Of a stretch of DNA of 48,759 nt, positions 17,679-27,248 are shown piece by piece; position 1 is the stretch's first letter; each line of letters starts with the position of its first letter. Location: positions 1-48,759 of the forward strand of contig JALEGE010000131.1 in assembly GCA_022760335.1 (NCBI GenBank), given 5' to 3'. Position numbers and translations under genes: made by a program. Below the pieces are notes generated by a model. That model worked only from the letters and a program-made list of their open reading frames with translations, searched no databases and was not told the origin of the DNA. The stretch is from Hyphomonadaceae bacterium (lineage in GTDB: Bacteria > Pseudomonadota > Alphaproteobacteria > Caulobacterales > Hyphomonadaceae).

Positions 17679-19668
17679 GGCTTGGCTCCGTTTCGGGGTC
17701 GGCCTCGGGCAGGGTCAGCATGCCCACTTCGCGCAACAAGGCGAGATCGGTCGGGCGCACCAGGGCGCGGCGTGCACCCTCACGCGGGGCTATGGTCACG
17801 AGGCCACCTTCCGCCGCCAGCCGGTCTGACAGGGCCAGGATATAATTGAGATTATAGGCCCTCGATTTCAGCGGCAGGTCGTCGAAGGCGACGAGATCGG
17901 GATGGCGCTTGGCGCCATCATCGCGGCGAGATGCATGGCGAAAGCCGCGCAGGCGCCGTTCCGCGCACCAGCGAATATGCTCCAGCCGGGCCAGCAGCAC
18001 GCGTTCGGTGAGATCTTCGGCCAGGGCGCTGTCCTCGGCCAGGCTTGGAAGCAGATTGGAAGAGGGTGGGTTCGGCGCGGCCTCGGCAATCCAGGGCTGC
18101 AGGTCAAACCCGGCGGCATGCAACAAGGTTGGCACATAGGCCGCCGCCGAACGGCTGGAATAGCGGTGTACTTCGGGCACCTGGCTCCAATTTGTCGGCG
18201 GTGTGCCGCTCCACAGCGAGTTGTGCACACTGTGGACGCGGTAAGCGGCTGCATCGGGCTCTCGTTCCAGTATGCGCGAGGCGGCGACAATTTCATCCCA
18301 GGTGCCGAAGGCCTGGATCGGCATCTGCCCATCGCCGGGCCTTGCATCCTGCAGGGAGTTCTGGCTGGTGCCGCCACCGCGCACGCAGGTGAAGATCGGA
18401 AAGCCGAGACGTTCGCGCGCCAGCCTGCCTTCATCCATTTCCCAGCGGATCAACTGTTTCAGTTGCGCGGCCGCGATGGCCGGGTCCATATCCTCGCCGG
18501 GCGTGACAAAGGCCGCGGTGACGGGCGCGGTGTCCATCCGCGCGAACAGATCGGCCAGAGCGTCATCCTCGCGGTCGAGCTGTGCCGGGTAGAAATGGCC
18601 CTCGAACACCTCGTGCCATTCCGGACAGCGGCGCTGGAACCGGAGCCAGCTGGCCGCGTCGGGATCAATGATCGAGATCACCTGCTTGCGATAAGGATCG
18701 GTGCGCTGGGTCTCGCAAATTTCGGTCAGCAGGGCCTGGCCCATGGCGCCGAAACCGACCAGCAGGATATGCTGCAAATGTGCTTCGCCCATCGCATAGA
18801 GCGGATGTGCGGCCAGCACGGCGCGCGCGGCGCAGCGGCTCTCGCTGATCAGCTCGACAACACTGTCGAGCACGCCGGAATCCTTCAGATGAGCGTCCTC
18901 GGCCGGCCGGTCGAAGCCATAATCGAGCTCTTCGCGATGCTCGAACCAGCCATCATCGACACTGACATAGATATGCGGGCCTTGATGCTCGGCGTCGCCG
19001 GAGGCGGACTGGCCGGCATGGGCGCGCGCGCGCGCCTCGAAGGCCTCGGAATGAAAGGTCCAGCGCGCCATGTCGGCCGATTCCGCATTGTCCTCCAGGG
19101 CGAAGACCAGCGATCGGGCGCGATGCGCGGCACCTTGTTCCAAAAGACTGGGCAGATCATGATTGCTGTCTAGGCTCAGGATCCCATTGCGTGTGGTTTC
19201 CGATCCGCCGGGCGTGAAATGCACGACCTTGAGACGCGCATCTGCGGCCGATTCCGCGATCGAATAGGCAAAGGGCCGGTCACCGATAATGACAATATGA
19301 TCGCGCCAGCGGGTGCGGCACCACCAGGCCAGAATGCTCTGCAGGAACAGGCGGATGACCACTTTCAACAGGGTCAGGAAAAACACCGCCACACCAATCC
19401 AGCGCGCCAGCAACAGCATGGGCACGGCCAGAATGCTGCGCTCCCCTGCACCGTCAAAGGGGCGGGTATAAGCGTCTGACAGCGTGTTGACGGTGAGTGC
19501 GCGATAAAAGGCTTCTTCGGCCCGGGCCAGGCCAATGACCTCCGCTGGCAGGCCGATCATCCAGCCGATCCAGGCCAGAATGATAGCCAGCCCGCCGCCA
19601 ATGACCAGCCAGAGCGGCGGCACATCCCAGGCCTGGCGCCGGCGGATAGGGTCCGCGCGCTTAGCCAT
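17665..19668 (-). CDS. Membrane TrkA-N/RCK-like protein with C-terminal RyR region
   Basis: A 667-residue protein, first gene of the operon. Two membrane helices lie near residues 18-40 and 79-108. They are followed by a Rossmann-like region starting at HIVIIGD (~124) and a second one starting HILLVGFGAMG (~300-310), as in TrkA-N/RCK nucleotide-binding domains that gate potassium channels. No K+ selectivity filter (TVGYGD type) is seen, so it may be a sensor rather than a channel. Residues ~560-605 (EHIRWCAERRLRGFRH, then KRHPDLVAFDDLP) resemble a RyR domain. It would sit in the inner membrane with the nucleotide-binding and RyR parts in the cytoplasm. Start at ATG 19668; the gap to egtD (19669-19806) probably holds the operon promoter, though no clear -35/-10 was seen. 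It could bind NAD(P)(H) or another nucleotide signal. Confidence 0.8.
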   Translation of the reverse strand: MAKRADPIRRRQAWDVPPLWLVIGGGLAIILAWIGWMIGLPAEVIGLARAEEAFYRALTVNTLSDAYTRPFDGAGERSILAVPMLLLARWIGVAVFFLTLLKVVIRLFLQSILAWWCRTRWRDHIVIIGDRPFAYSIAESAADARLKVVHFTPGGSETTRNGILSLDSNHDLPSLLEQGAAHRARSLVFALEDNAESADMARWTFHSEAFEARARAHAGQSASGDAEHQGPHIYVSVDDGWFEHREELDYGFDRPAEDAHLKDSGVLDSVVELISESRCAARAVLAAHPLYAMGEAHLQHILLVGFGAMGQALLTEICETQRTDPYRKQVISIIDPDAASWLRFQRRCPEWHEVFEGHFYPAQLDREDDALADLFARMDTAPVTAAFVTPGEDMDPAIAAAQLKQLIRWEMDEGRLARERLGFPIFTCVRGGGTSQNSLQDARPGDGQMPIQAFGTWDEIVAASRILEREPDAAAYRVHSVHNSLWSGTPPTNWSQVPEVHRYSSRSAAAYVPTLLHAAGFDLQPWIAEAAPNPPSSNLLPSLAEDSALAEDLTERVLLARLEHIRWCAERRLRGFRHASRRDDGAKRHPDLVAFDDLPLKSRAYNLNYILALSDRLAAEGGLVTIAPREGARRALVRPTDLALLREVGMLTLPEADPETEPSHAEV

Positions 19669-19806
19669 GCTTGTAGCCTGCTCGATTGGCAGTTCTGGTG
19701 ACGACCGCTTGTCCCGCCATGCCTACTTCCCCTACACGCCGCCCCCCTTAACTCCTGGTAAAAAGGGCTATTGAAGCAAGGGAGTCAATGAAGAGAGGTG
19801 TCGGGT

Positions 19807-20745
19807 TCAATTGAGAAGGACGAGGGCGAAATAGCCATTCTCGTCCTGCCAGGTCGCTGAGCGCGTCCAGTCAGTCGGCGCCAGCAGGCGGTCCAGCGCG
19901 TCCAGCTCGAACTTGCGGGAGATCTCTGTGCGGATGGTTTCGCCCTTGGTGAAATAGATGCTTTGCCCGTCAATCTGTGCTGTCGTATCGCGCAGAACGG
20001 CCAGATGCATTTCGATCCGGCTTTCATCCGCGTTCCAGCGTGCCTCATGGGCAAAGGCCTCGATTTCAAAGCCCGCCTCCAGTTCGCGATTGAAGCGCTC
20101 AAGCAGGTTCAGATTGAAGGCGGCGGTCACACCCTGGGCATCGTCATAGGCCGGCACCAGGATAGCGGGGTCCTTTTTCAGATCCACGCCCAGGAGGAAT
20201 TTCGCCCGCGGCCCCAGGCTGGTGCGTGCGGCCCTGAAAAAGGCGGTGATTTCGCTGTTCTCAAGATTGCCTATGGTCGACCCCGGGAAGAAGCCGACCC
20301 GTTCACCGCGCGCGCCCGGTACGTCGGACAGGTCGACCGGCCGGGTGAAATCGGCCACCACGGGATGGACCTCCAGCGCCGGATACTCAGCCTGCAGCGC
20401 ACCAGCCGCATCGCGCAGGAAAGGCCCGGAAATATCGATTGGCACATAGGCGCGCGGACGGGTGAGGGCGTCGAGCAGGAGGCGGGTCTTTACCAGGGCA
20501 CCCGCGCCATACTCCACCAACACCACATCCGGGCCGAGTGCGGCGGCCATCTCCTCGGCATGATCGTCGAAAATTCCAAGCTCGGTGCGCGTGGGATAAT
20601 ACTCTTCCAGATCGGTGATCTGCTCGAACAGGTGCGAGCCGCGCCGGTCATACAGCCAGCGCGAGGAAATGGTCTTTGGCATGGCGGTCAGGCCGGCGAG
20701 CAGATCGGCCGCCATGGCGGCTTTTGCATCCTTGTCTGAGGCCAT
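19807..20745 (-). CDS. egtD: L-histidine N-alpha-methyltransferase (ergothioneine)
   Basis: Transfers three methyl groups from S-adenosylmethionine to histidine to give hercynine, the first step of ergothioneine synthesis. The 312-residue protein begins four bases after the egtB stop at ATG 20745. Family marks include SSRWLYDRRGSHLFEQIT and YYPTRTE near the N-terminus, the SAM-binding segment VEYGAGALVKTRLLL, the substrate-side stretch GFFPGSTIGNLE, and YFTKGETIRTEISRKF near the C-terminus. The length fits stand-alone EgtD (about 320 residues). It is cotranscribed with egtB, so the two core enzymes of the aerobic pathway are together. No egtA, egtC or egtE is in the window; many proteobacteria lack some of these. 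Confidence 0.95.
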   Translation of the reverse strand: MASDKDAKAAMAADLLAGLTAMPKTISSRWLYDRRGSHLFEQITDLEEYYPTRTELGIFDDHAEEMAAALGPDVVLVEYGAGALVKTRLLLDALTRPRAYVPIDISGPFLRDAAGALQAEYPALEVHPVVADFTRPVDLSDVPGARGERVGFFPGSTIGNLENSEITAFFRAARTSLGPRAKFLLGVDLKKDPAILVPAYDDAQGVTAAFNLNLLERFNRELEAGFEIEAFAHEARWNADESRIEMHLAVLRDTTAQIDGQSIYFTKGETIRTEISRKFELDALDRLLAPTDWTRSATWQDENGYFALVLLN

Positions 20746-20749
20746 TGCG

Positions 20750-22021
20750 CTAATTGTCCCGTGCCAGACGCAAGCCGGAGAACTGCCAGCGCTTTTCCGG
20801 CTGAAAGAAGTTGCGGTAGCTGGGCCGGACATGGCCCTCCGGGGTGGCGCACGAGCCGCCGCGCAGCACCATCTGACCGCTCATGAACTTGCCATTATAC
20901 TCGCCCACGGTACCAGGCAGGGGTTGAAAGCCGGGATAGTCCAGAAAGGCGCTCGCAGTCCATTCCCAGACATCGCCGAACAGTCCAGCCGGGCTGCCGG
21001 CCGGGCCAGATTGAGGTTTTGGGCGCAGCCGGCCTGTGTCTGCGAAATTGCCTGCAACCGCGCGACTGGCGGCGGCATGTTCCCATTCGGCCTCACGCGG
21101 CAGTCGCGCGCCGGCCCAGCTGGCATAGGCATCGGCCTCATAATAGCTGATATGGCAGACTGGTGCGTCGGGATCGACAGGCTGAAAACCGCGCAAAGTC
21201 ATTGCCCACCAGGTGCCTTCACGCTTTTCCCAATAGAGCGGTGCCTGCCAGCCTTCGCGGCGCACATATTCCATGCCGTCCGAGAGCCAGAGACCGGGTG
21301 TGGCATAGCCGCCATCCTTAATGAACTCGATCCATTCGCCATTGGTCACAGCGCGGTTGGCCAGGCGGAACGGTTCCAGGAAAGCCTTGTGGCGCGGCCG
21401 TTCGCAATCGAAGGCAAAGCCCTCGCCTGCAGCGCCGATCTCCACCAGGCCGCCGGGATAGGCGCACCAGTCCAGCGCCATGGCGCCTTCGCCTTCCACG
21501 GCCAGGGGCTGTCCAGGGCGGAAAGCCGGCTTCAGCGGGTTTTGAGCGAAGAGATGAAGAATATCGGTGAGCAGCAGTTCCTGATGCTGTTGTTCATGAT
21601 GGAGCCCGAGCGTGATCAGCGCGTGCGTTTCCACATCTGCGCGGGCCAGAAGACTGTCCATCGCCGCGTCGACATGAGCGCGATAGGCCAGGACTTCCTC
21701 CAGGTTGGGCCGGGTTAGCAGTCCGCGCTTTGGCCGGGCATGGCGCGGACCGGCGCCCTCATAATAGGAGTTGAAGAGGAAGGCATAGGCCGCATCGAAA
21801 ATGCGATAGGCGGGCAGGTTTGGCTGCAGCAGGAAAGTTTCGAAGAACCAGGTTGTGTGTGCCAGATGCCATTTTGCCGGGCTGGCATCTGCCATGGATT
21901 GCACAGTGGCATCACCGTCGCTCAGGCCTTCTGCCAAAGCGCATGTGCGTGTCCGGACCGCTTGATAGGCTTCGGCGGGACTGGCCGCGCCGGGCTGCCC
22001 ATGGGCTGTCAGCTTTGGCAT
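20750..22021 (-). CDS. egtB: Ergothioneine biosynthesis sulfoxide synthase EgtB
   Basis: A non-haem iron enzyme that joins hercynine to a sulfur donor (cysteine or gamma-glutamylcysteine) using oxygen. ATG 22021 has a good ribosome site (GGAGGG) and gives 423 residues, the usual length. The N-terminal DinB-like domain carries the iron-ligand histidines in KWHLAHTTW (~52-55) and HHEQQH (141-146). The C-terminal half is the formylglycine-generating-enzyme/sulfatase-modifying fold, seen in [33 protein letters not shown] and [10 protein letters not shown]. The gene is first in an egtB-egtD operon. It is divergent from rnd, with the 179-base gap 22022-22200 holding both promoters. Confidence 0.95.
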   Translation of the reverse strand: MPKLTAHGQPGAASPAEAYQAVRTRTCALAEGLSDGDATVQSMADASPAKWHLAHTTWFFETFLLQPNLPAYRIFDAAYAFLFNSYYEGAGPRHARPKRGLLTRPNLEEVLAYRAHVDAAMDSLLARADVETHALITLGLHHEQQHQELLLTDILHLFAQNPLKPAFRPGQPLAVEGEGAMALDWCAYPGGLVEIGAAGEGFAFDCERPRHKAFLEPFRLANRAVTNGEWIEFIKDGGYATPGLWLSDGMEYVRREGWQAPLYWEKREGTWWAMTLRGFQPVDPDAPVCHISYYEADAYASWAGARLPREAEWEHAAASRAVAGNFADTGRLRPKPQSGPAGSPAGLFGDVWEWTASAFLDYPGFQPLPGTVGEYNGKFMSGQMVLRGGSCATPEGHVRPSYRNFFQPEKRWQFSGLRLARDN

Positions 22022-22200
22022 ATTTCCCTCCGCTAAACGCGTTAGGTAGAAGCTCGTTGGGCAGGATGCCACCCCTGGGCCATCACAGTTTTGCGACTTG
22101 CAGCGCGAGAATCGGTGCACACCGTTGGCCTTGCAGCAGGTTGTGGGATACATCTCAATGTTTGATCGGTGGCTGGCCTGCCAGAAGGAGACATGAACCA

Positions 22201-22818
22201 GTGAGCGACATCCAGCTTCACGAGGGAGACCTTCCCGCAAATCTCGACCTTGGAAAGATTATTGCCGTGGACACAGAGGCCATGGGGCTCAATCCGCACC
22301 GCGATGCCTTGTGCGTGGTGCAGCTTTCCTCCGGCGATGGCAGTGCGCATGTGGTGCGGCTGACACGGGACTATGACTGCCCAAACCTGAAGCGCCTGAT
22401 GGCTGACACTGGCGTGCTAAAAATCTTTCACTTTGCCCGCTTCGATGTGGCGATGATGAAGAAATGGCTCGGCATTACCTGCGCGCCGATCTGGTGCACC
22501 AAGATCGCGTCAAAGCTCGCGCGCACCTATACCGATCAGCATGGGCTGAAACATGTCGCCAAGGAAATTGCCGGCGTGGACCTCTCAAAGGCACAGCAAA
22601 GCTCCGATTGGGGCCGTGCAGAGCTGACACAGGCCCAGCTGGAATATGCCGCTTCCGATGTATTGCATCTGCATGTCATCCGCGAGGGTCTGATCGTCAT
22701 GCTGGAGCGCGAGGGGCGCACAACTCTGGCTGAGGCCTGTTTCGAGTTCCTGCCAACGCGCGCTGATCTTGACCTCGCCGGTTGGCCGGACAGCGATATT
22801 TTCTCACACGCTTCCTAA
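22201..22818 (+). CDS. rnd: Ribonuclease D (short form)
   Basis: A 3'-5' exoribonuclease of the DEDDy family used in tRNA and stable RNA trimming. Start GTG 22201 lies ten bases after AAGGAG and gives 205 residues. The ATG at 22193 is out of frame and stops after three codons. Catalytic marks are VDTEAMGL (D24, E26), [10 protein letters not shown] and [10 protein letters not shown] (Tyr and Asp of the DEDDy set). It has only the exonuclease domain; the HRDC domains of the E. coli enzyme are absent, a short form common in alphaproteobacteria. It leads into lptC, the conserved alphaproteobacterial order. Confidence 0.92.
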   Translation: MSDIQLHEGDLPANLDLGKIIAVDTEAMGLNPHRDALCVVQLSSGDGSAHVVRLTRDYDCPNLKRLMADTGVLKIFHFARFDVAMMKKWLGITCAPIWCTKIASKLARTYTDQHGLKHVAKEIAGVDLSKAQQSSDWGRAELTQAQLEYAASDVLHLHVIREGLIVMLEREGRTTLAEACFEFLPTRADLDLAGWPDSDIFSHAS

Positions 22819-22935
22819 TACTGTCCCGCATGGCGCGATTGCCATGAAGTCAACGCTTTCTTGCGTTAGCCGAGTGGGATACACACATATCCGGGGACAG
22901 TGCCGGGCATTTCCGCCCGCTGTGAGAGAGCGTTC

Positions 22936-23649
22936 ATGAGTAGCATATCTGCCCAGCAGACCGAATTTGTCTGGTCTCCCCGGCGGCAGGTCACGCTCGC
23001 CCAGACCCAGCGCCGATCAAACATTGTGCGGTTCCTGCGCCTGGCCTTTACCGCTGGTGCGGCGATTTCCATTGGCGTGCTGGCCGGCCCGGTGATCGCC
23101 AATGCGCTGTCGGGGCTGGATGCGGAGCGGCGCACCTTCGGCAGCGATGAAATCGTCACCATGATCAATCCGCGCTTTACCGGGCGCGATCAGGGCGGAG
23201 ATTCCTATATCATCACCGCCGATACGGCCCAGCGCCGGCGCGCCGATGACAATCTCATTGATCTTACCAGCCCGATGCTGGTCGACCAGTCGGGCAGCCG
23301 GATCACCGCCCCGGAAGGCACCTATGACCAGGATGCCCAGACCCTGGACCTATACCGGGATGTCCAGGTTGCCGATCAGGGCGGCTACCGGTTTCGCACC
23401 ACCAGTGCCCGTTTCTACATCCTTGAGGGGCGGATCGAGGGTCTTGATCCACTTTACGGTTCCGGACCGCTGGGCGATATCCGCTCGGATGCTTATGAGA
23501 TTACAGAAGATGGCAGTGTGATCACCTTTCTCGGCAATGTGGAAATGGTGTTCGAACCCGCCCCGCCGCGCGAGGCGCCGCCCGGGGAAAACGAAGAAAC
23601 AGACTCGCAAAGCGAACAGACAGCGGAGAGTGATGGTGAACAAGACTAG
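22936..23649 (+). CDS. lptC: LPS export protein LptC
   Basis: Inner-membrane component of the lipopolysaccharide transport bridge, taking LPS from LptB2FG and passing it to LptA. The 237-residue protein has one N-terminal membrane helix (about residues 33-58) after a basic cytoplasmic stretch, then a periplasmic beta-jellyroll (DNLIDLTSPMLVDQSG, APEGTYDQDAQTLDLYRDV). The acidic C-terminal tail (ENEETDSQSEQ...) is low complexity. ATG 22936 follows a GAGAGAG stretch. Sequence conservation is low in this family; position directly ahead of lptA and lptB is strong support. The end overlaps lptA by 17 bases, implying coupled translation. Confidence 0.92.
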   Translation: MSSISAQQTEFVWSPRRQVTLAQTQRRSNIVRFLRLAFTAGAAISIGVLAGPVIANALSGLDAERRTFGSDEIVTMINPRFTGRDQGGDSYIITADTAQRRRADDNLIDLTSPMLVDQSGSRITAPEGTYDQDAQTLDLYRDVQVADQGGYRFRTTSARFYILEGRIEGLDPLYGSGPLGDIRSDAYEITEDGSVITFLGNVEMVFEPAPPREAPPGENEETDSQSEQTAESDGEQD

Positions 23650-24181
23650 GATTTCTGCCCGGCCCATTATGGCGGCTCTGGGGGCGGTGATGACCCTCAG
23701 CCTGCCGGCCATGGCCCAGCTCTCATCCCAGGGCGGGCCGATCCGGGTGAATGCCGACAATTCCTCGGTGTTGGAACGCGAACGCCGTGTCATTGTCGTT
23801 GGCAATGTTGATATCGTTCAGGGTGATGCCCGCCTGCGCGCCGACAAGGTGACGTTGTATTATTCCGGCCGCGATGGCGCCGGTCAGACTGGCATTGGTG
23901 GCAGCTTCGGCGATATCCAGAGCATGGTCGCGGAAGGCGAAGTCTTCTATGTCACCCCGGACCTGAAAGCGCGCGGCGATGAAGGCACATATGATGCCGC
24001 CGCCGACACGATCACCCTGATAGGAGAGGTTGTGCTGATCCGCGGAGAGGATGTCGCGCGCGGCAATGAGCTGGTCCTGAATGTCAGCGAGGGGCGCTCG
24101 CAACTGCGTGGTGGTGATGGCCGAGTGCAGATTCTCATCATGCCGGAATCGGCCGCTGCGGCGGCTGGGACCGACAACTGA
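23633..24181 (+). CDS. lptA: LPS transport periplasmic protein LptA
   Basis: Periplasmic OstA/LptA-domain protein that forms the beta-jellyroll bridge carrying LPS to the outer membrane. ATG 23633 starts a signal peptide (MVNKTRISARPIMAALGAVM, cleavage probably after AMA). The repeats IRVNADNSSVLERERRVIV, VVGNVDIVQGDARLRADKV and FYVTPDLKARGDEGTYD are the alternating strands of the fold. The length (182 residues) matches the family. It overlaps lptC and is followed after 105 bases by lptB, so the three form one transport locus. A GTG one codon earlier could also start translation. Confidence 0.95.
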   Translation: MVNKTRISARPIMAALGAVMTLSLPAMAQLSSQGGPIRVNADNSSVLERERRVIVVGNVDIVQGDARLRADKVTLYYSGRDGAGQTGIGGSFGDIQSMVAEGEVFYVTPDLKARGDEGTYDAAADTITLIGEVVLIRGEDVARGNELVLNVSEGRSQLRGGDGRVQILIMPESAAAAAGTDN

Positions 24182-24286
24182 CTCACCTATCGGGCGAATT
24201 GTTACGCCCGTCGTAAATCGATTTTAAGGGTGCGCCGTTAGACCCGGCACGGGAAGCAGCGCACCAGCGTTGCTTGGAGCTGGATC

Positions 24287-25021
24287 ATGGAAGACGCAAC
24301 CGAAGGCCTGTTTGTTGAATCGCTCGCCAAGTCCTTTGGCAAGCGCCAGGTCGTGCGTGATGTGTCGCTGACTTTGCAGCGGGGCGAAGTTGTTGGCCTG
24401 CTGGGACCGAACGGCGCCGGCAAGACCACTTGCTTCTATATGATCATGGGCCTGATCCAGGCCGATGCCGGCAAGATCGTCATTGATGGCGCCGATGTTA
24501 CCAGCTTACCAATGTATCAGCGTGCCCGCCTCGGCATGGGGTATCTGCCGCAGGAGACCTCGATCTTTCGTGGTATGAGCGTGGCCGAAAATGTCATGGC
24601 CGTGGTCGAGCTTTTCGAAACCGACCGCTCCAAGCGCAAGGCACAGGTGCAGGCCCTTCTGGCCGAGCTGAATATCGAGCATCTGGCGAACCAGTCCTCG
24701 ACCTCATTGTCGGGCGGCGAGCGTCGCCGGGTGGAGATTGCCCGCGCTTTGGCCTCTCGGCCGAGTTTCATGCTGCTGGACGAACCCTTCACAGGGATCG
24801 ATCCGCTGGCCATTTCCGATATTTCAGACCTGGTGCGCTTCCTGAAGGAACGCGGACTGGGCGTTTTGATCACCGATCACCAGGTGCGGGAGACGCTCGA
24901 AATCGTCGACCGCGCCTATGTTATGTATGACGGTGAAGTCTTGTTTAACGGTCCGCCTGATATGGTGCTGCGCAATGAGGAAGTGCGCCGCGTCTATCTG
25001 GGAGACCGGTTCGCGGCATAA
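24287..25021 (+). CDS. lptB: LPS export ABC transporter ATPase LptB
   Basis: Cytoplasmic ATPase of the LptB2FGC complex that powers LPS extraction. The 244-residue protein has Walker A GPNGAGKTT (40-48), signature LSGGERRR, Walker B FMLLDEPF and the switch histidine in LITDHQVRE, which is the LptB-type spelling. Start ATG 24287 follows a GGAG ribosome site. The gene sits between lptA and rpoN, the usual order. LptF and LptG, the membrane partners, are not in the window. Confidence 0.97.
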   Translation: MEDATEGLFVESLAKSFGKRQVVRDVSLTLQRGEVVGLLGPNGAGKTTCFYMIMGLIQADAGKIVIDGADVTSLPMYQRARLGMGYLPQETSIFRGMSVAENVMAVVELFETDRSKRKAQVQALLAELNIEHLANQSSTSLSGGERRRVEIARALASRPSFMLLDEPFTGIDPLAISDISDLVRFLKERGLGVLITDHQVRETLEIVDRAYVMYDGEVLFNGPPDMVLRNEEVRRVYLGDRFAA

Positions 25022-25034
25022 GAGGACGTTACAG

Positions 25035-26540
25035 ATGGCCATGCGGCAAAGATTGGATATGCGCCAGAGCCAGTCTCTGGTGATGACACCGCAGCTTCAG
25101 CAGGCCATCAAGCTGCTGCAACTGTCGAACATTGAACTGGCCGAATTCGTCGAGGCCGAGATCGAGAAGAACCCGCTGTTGCAGCGCGCGGAAGGCTCTG
25201 ACGGCGATGGGCCGGGCGACAGCCAGGCCGCCAGCTCCGATGGCGGGGATCTGCGCCTGGACGATGCCAGCGGCCTGAACGAGGCGCGCGAGGCGCTCGA
25301 CGCGCCTTCAGAGGATGTGTTCGAGGGTGGCACCGGCTCAGACGTGCCCCAGGCCGCCGCCGGCGCCGGGCCCAGCGCGGCCACCGACTGGTCCAAGGCC
25401 AGCTCGGGTAAGGGTGGTAGCGAGGATTTCGATTTCGAAGGCTCTTTGACCAGCGATGTTTCACTGAATGCTCATCTGCACAATCAGCTCAATCTGTCCG
25501 GTTTGACCGGCGCGGACCGCCTGATCGCCTCGCGCCTGGTGGATGAGACAGATGAGGGTGGCTATTGCCGTGCGGACCTGCCGGAGACGGCCGAGATTCT
25601 GGGCGCTGATCTTGCCGATGTCGAACGTGTCCTGGGCATCTGTCAGGGCTTTGATCCGACCGGCGTGATGGCGCGGTCCATCCCGGAATGCCTGGCATTG
25701 CAGCTGAAAGAGCGCGACCGCTATGATCCGGCCATGGCCGCGCTGATCGATAATCTCGATCTCGTGGCCAAGCATGATTTGAAGAAGCTGCGCGAGATTT
25801 GCGGTGTGGATCAGGCCGACATCATGGATATGCTCGGCGAGCTGCGCGCGCTGACCCCGCGTCCAGGCGCGAGCTTTGCCGGTGATGCCACCGTGGCGGT
25901 GGCCCCGGATGTCTTCGTGCGCGAACTGCCCAGCGGCATGTTTGCCGTGGAACTGAACAGCGATACCCTGCCCCGCGTGCTGATGGACAAGGCTTATTAT
26001 GCTGAGGTCTCGGCCCTGCCCATGCGTGAGACCGAGAAGGAATTCATCACTGACTGCGCGGCCAATGCCACCTGGCTGATCAAGTCTCTGGACCAGCGGG
26101 CGCGCACCATCCTGAAAGTGGCGAGCGAGATTGTCCGCCAGCAGGATGCCTTCTTCGCGCACGGCGTTGCGCATCTTCGCCCGCTGAACCTGAAACAGGT
26201 CGCCGATGCGATCTCGATGCACGAATCCACGGTCAGCCGGGTGACCTCAAACAAATACATGTCCACGCCGCGCGGCCTGTTCGAGCTGAAATACTTTTTC
26301 TCCGCCGCAATCCCGTCGACCGGGGGTGGGGAAGCTCATTCCGCTGAGGCTGTACGCCACCGGATCAAGGTCCTGATTGAGCGGGAAACCGTCGCGGATG
26401 TGCTGTCGGATGATCAAATCGTTGAAATTCTGACAGAATATGGGATCGAGATTGCACGACGCACGGTTGCGAAATATCGTGAGAGTCTAGGGATCCCGTC
26501 CTCGGTCCAACGCCGCCGGCGCATGCGCCAATCGGCCTGA
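25035..26540 (+). CDS. rpoN: RNA polymerase sigma-54 factor
   Basis: Directs polymerase to -24/-12 promoters in response to AAA+ activators, classically for nitrogen and motility genes. The 501-residue protein opens with the Gln-rich activator-interacting region (QRLDMRQSQSLVMTPQLQQA), followed by an acidic linker (residues ~50-140). It then has the core-binding part, the DNA-binding helix-turn-helix (STVSRVTSNKYMSTPRG) and the RpoN box (ARRTVAKYRESLGIPSS) at the end. ATG 25035 follows GAGG closely. It lies 13 bases after lptB and upstream of hpf and ptsN, the classic rpoN neighbourhood. Confidence 0.97.
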   Translation: MAMRQRLDMRQSQSLVMTPQLQQAIKLLQLSNIELAEFVEAEIEKNPLLQRAEGSDGDGPGDSQAASSDGGDLRLDDASGLNEAREALDAPSEDVFEGGTGSDVPQAAAGAGPSAATDWSKASSGKGGSEDFDFEGSLTSDVSLNAHLHNQLNLSGLTGADRLIASRLVDETDEGGYCRADLPETAEILGADLADVERVLGICQGFDPTGVMARSIPECLALQLKERDRYDPAMAALIDNLDLVAKHDLKKLREICGVDQADIMDMLGELRALTPRPGASFAGDATVAVAPDVFVRELPSGMFAVELNSDTLPRVLMDKAYYAEVSALPMRETEKEFITDCAANATWLIKSLDQRARTILKVASEIVRQQDAFFAHGVAHLRPLNLKQVADAISMHESTVSRVTSNKYMSTPRGLFELKYFFSAAIPSTGGGEAHSAEAVRHRIKVLIERETVADVLSDDQIVEILTEYGIEIARRTVAKYRESLGIPSSVQRRRRMRQSA

Positions 26541-26636
26541 TCATTGGCGGATGCCGGGAGTCTGAGCGCGTTTTTTGCATGATGTGTGTTTTCGCGGCAA
26601 CATGGCTCCCCATGTAGAAGCTGAAGGAGGCCGGAT

Positions 26637-27227
26637 TTGCAGATCAAGATCGCTGGACGTAATGTCGACTTGGGTGAGGCTCTGCAGGAGCGGATCGCGG
26701 GTGGCCTTGAAGACGCTGTCACGAAGTATTTTGACCGGCCGGGCGATGCCCATGTCGCTGTCTCGAAGTCTGGACACCTGTTCGAAGTGGACATGAATGT
26801 TCATCTCGACTCTGGTATCATCCTGCAGGCTGTCGGCCAGGCCGATGACCCCTATGCCGCGCTTGATGCGGGCCTTGCCAAGATTGAGAAACGTGTGCGC
26901 CGCTACAAGCGCCGCCTGCGCGACCATCACAGACCGGGCCGCGCCCCGCTCCCCAGTGAAGTCGCGGCGAGTTTCATTCTCGCGCCGAGCCCGGATGAGG
27001 ATGATTCGGGCGATGACCTGCCCAATGGCGCAGACCAGGCCCCACTCACGGTTGCAGAAGGAAATGCCCATATTCGCACCATGACTGTCTCAGAAGCGGT
27101 CATGCAGCTGGAAGTGGGAGAATCTCCTGCCCTCATGTTTCGCAACGCTAGGCATAACGGTCTGAATATGGTCTACCGCCGCCCAGATGGGCATATCGGC
27201 TGGGTTGACCCCGCCACTTCCGAGTAA
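26637..27227 (+). CDS. hpf: Ribosome hibernation promoting factor, long form (TTG start)
   Basis: Binds the 30S subunit and promotes inactive 100S ribosome dimers in starvation. The 196-residue protein is the long type: an N-terminal S30AE domain (QIKIAGRNVDLGEALQE to about residue 100), an acidic linker (SPDEDDSGDD) and the C-terminal dimerisation domain (FRNARHNGLNMVYRRPDGHIGWVDP). The start is TTG 26637, seven bases after AAGGAGG; no ATG in frame precedes the domain, so this unusual start is well supported. Place between rpoN and ptsN is conserved. Confidence 0.94.
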   Translation: MQIKIAGRNVDLGEALQERIAGGLEDAVTKYFDRPGDAHVAVSKSGHLFEVDMNVHLDSGIILQAVGQADDPYAALDAGLAKIEKRVRRYKRRLRDHHRPGRAPLPSEVAASFILAPSPDEDDSGDDLPNGADQAPLTVAEGNAHIRTMTVSEAVMQLEVGESPALMFRNARHNGLNMVYRRPDGHIGWVDPATSE

Positions 27228-27248
27228 AACTCAAACTAGAGACAGCCA

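Noticed and set aside
22193..22204. ATG start for RNase D
   Set aside because: Out of frame with the domain and stopped after three codons; GTG 22201 has the right frame and spacing.
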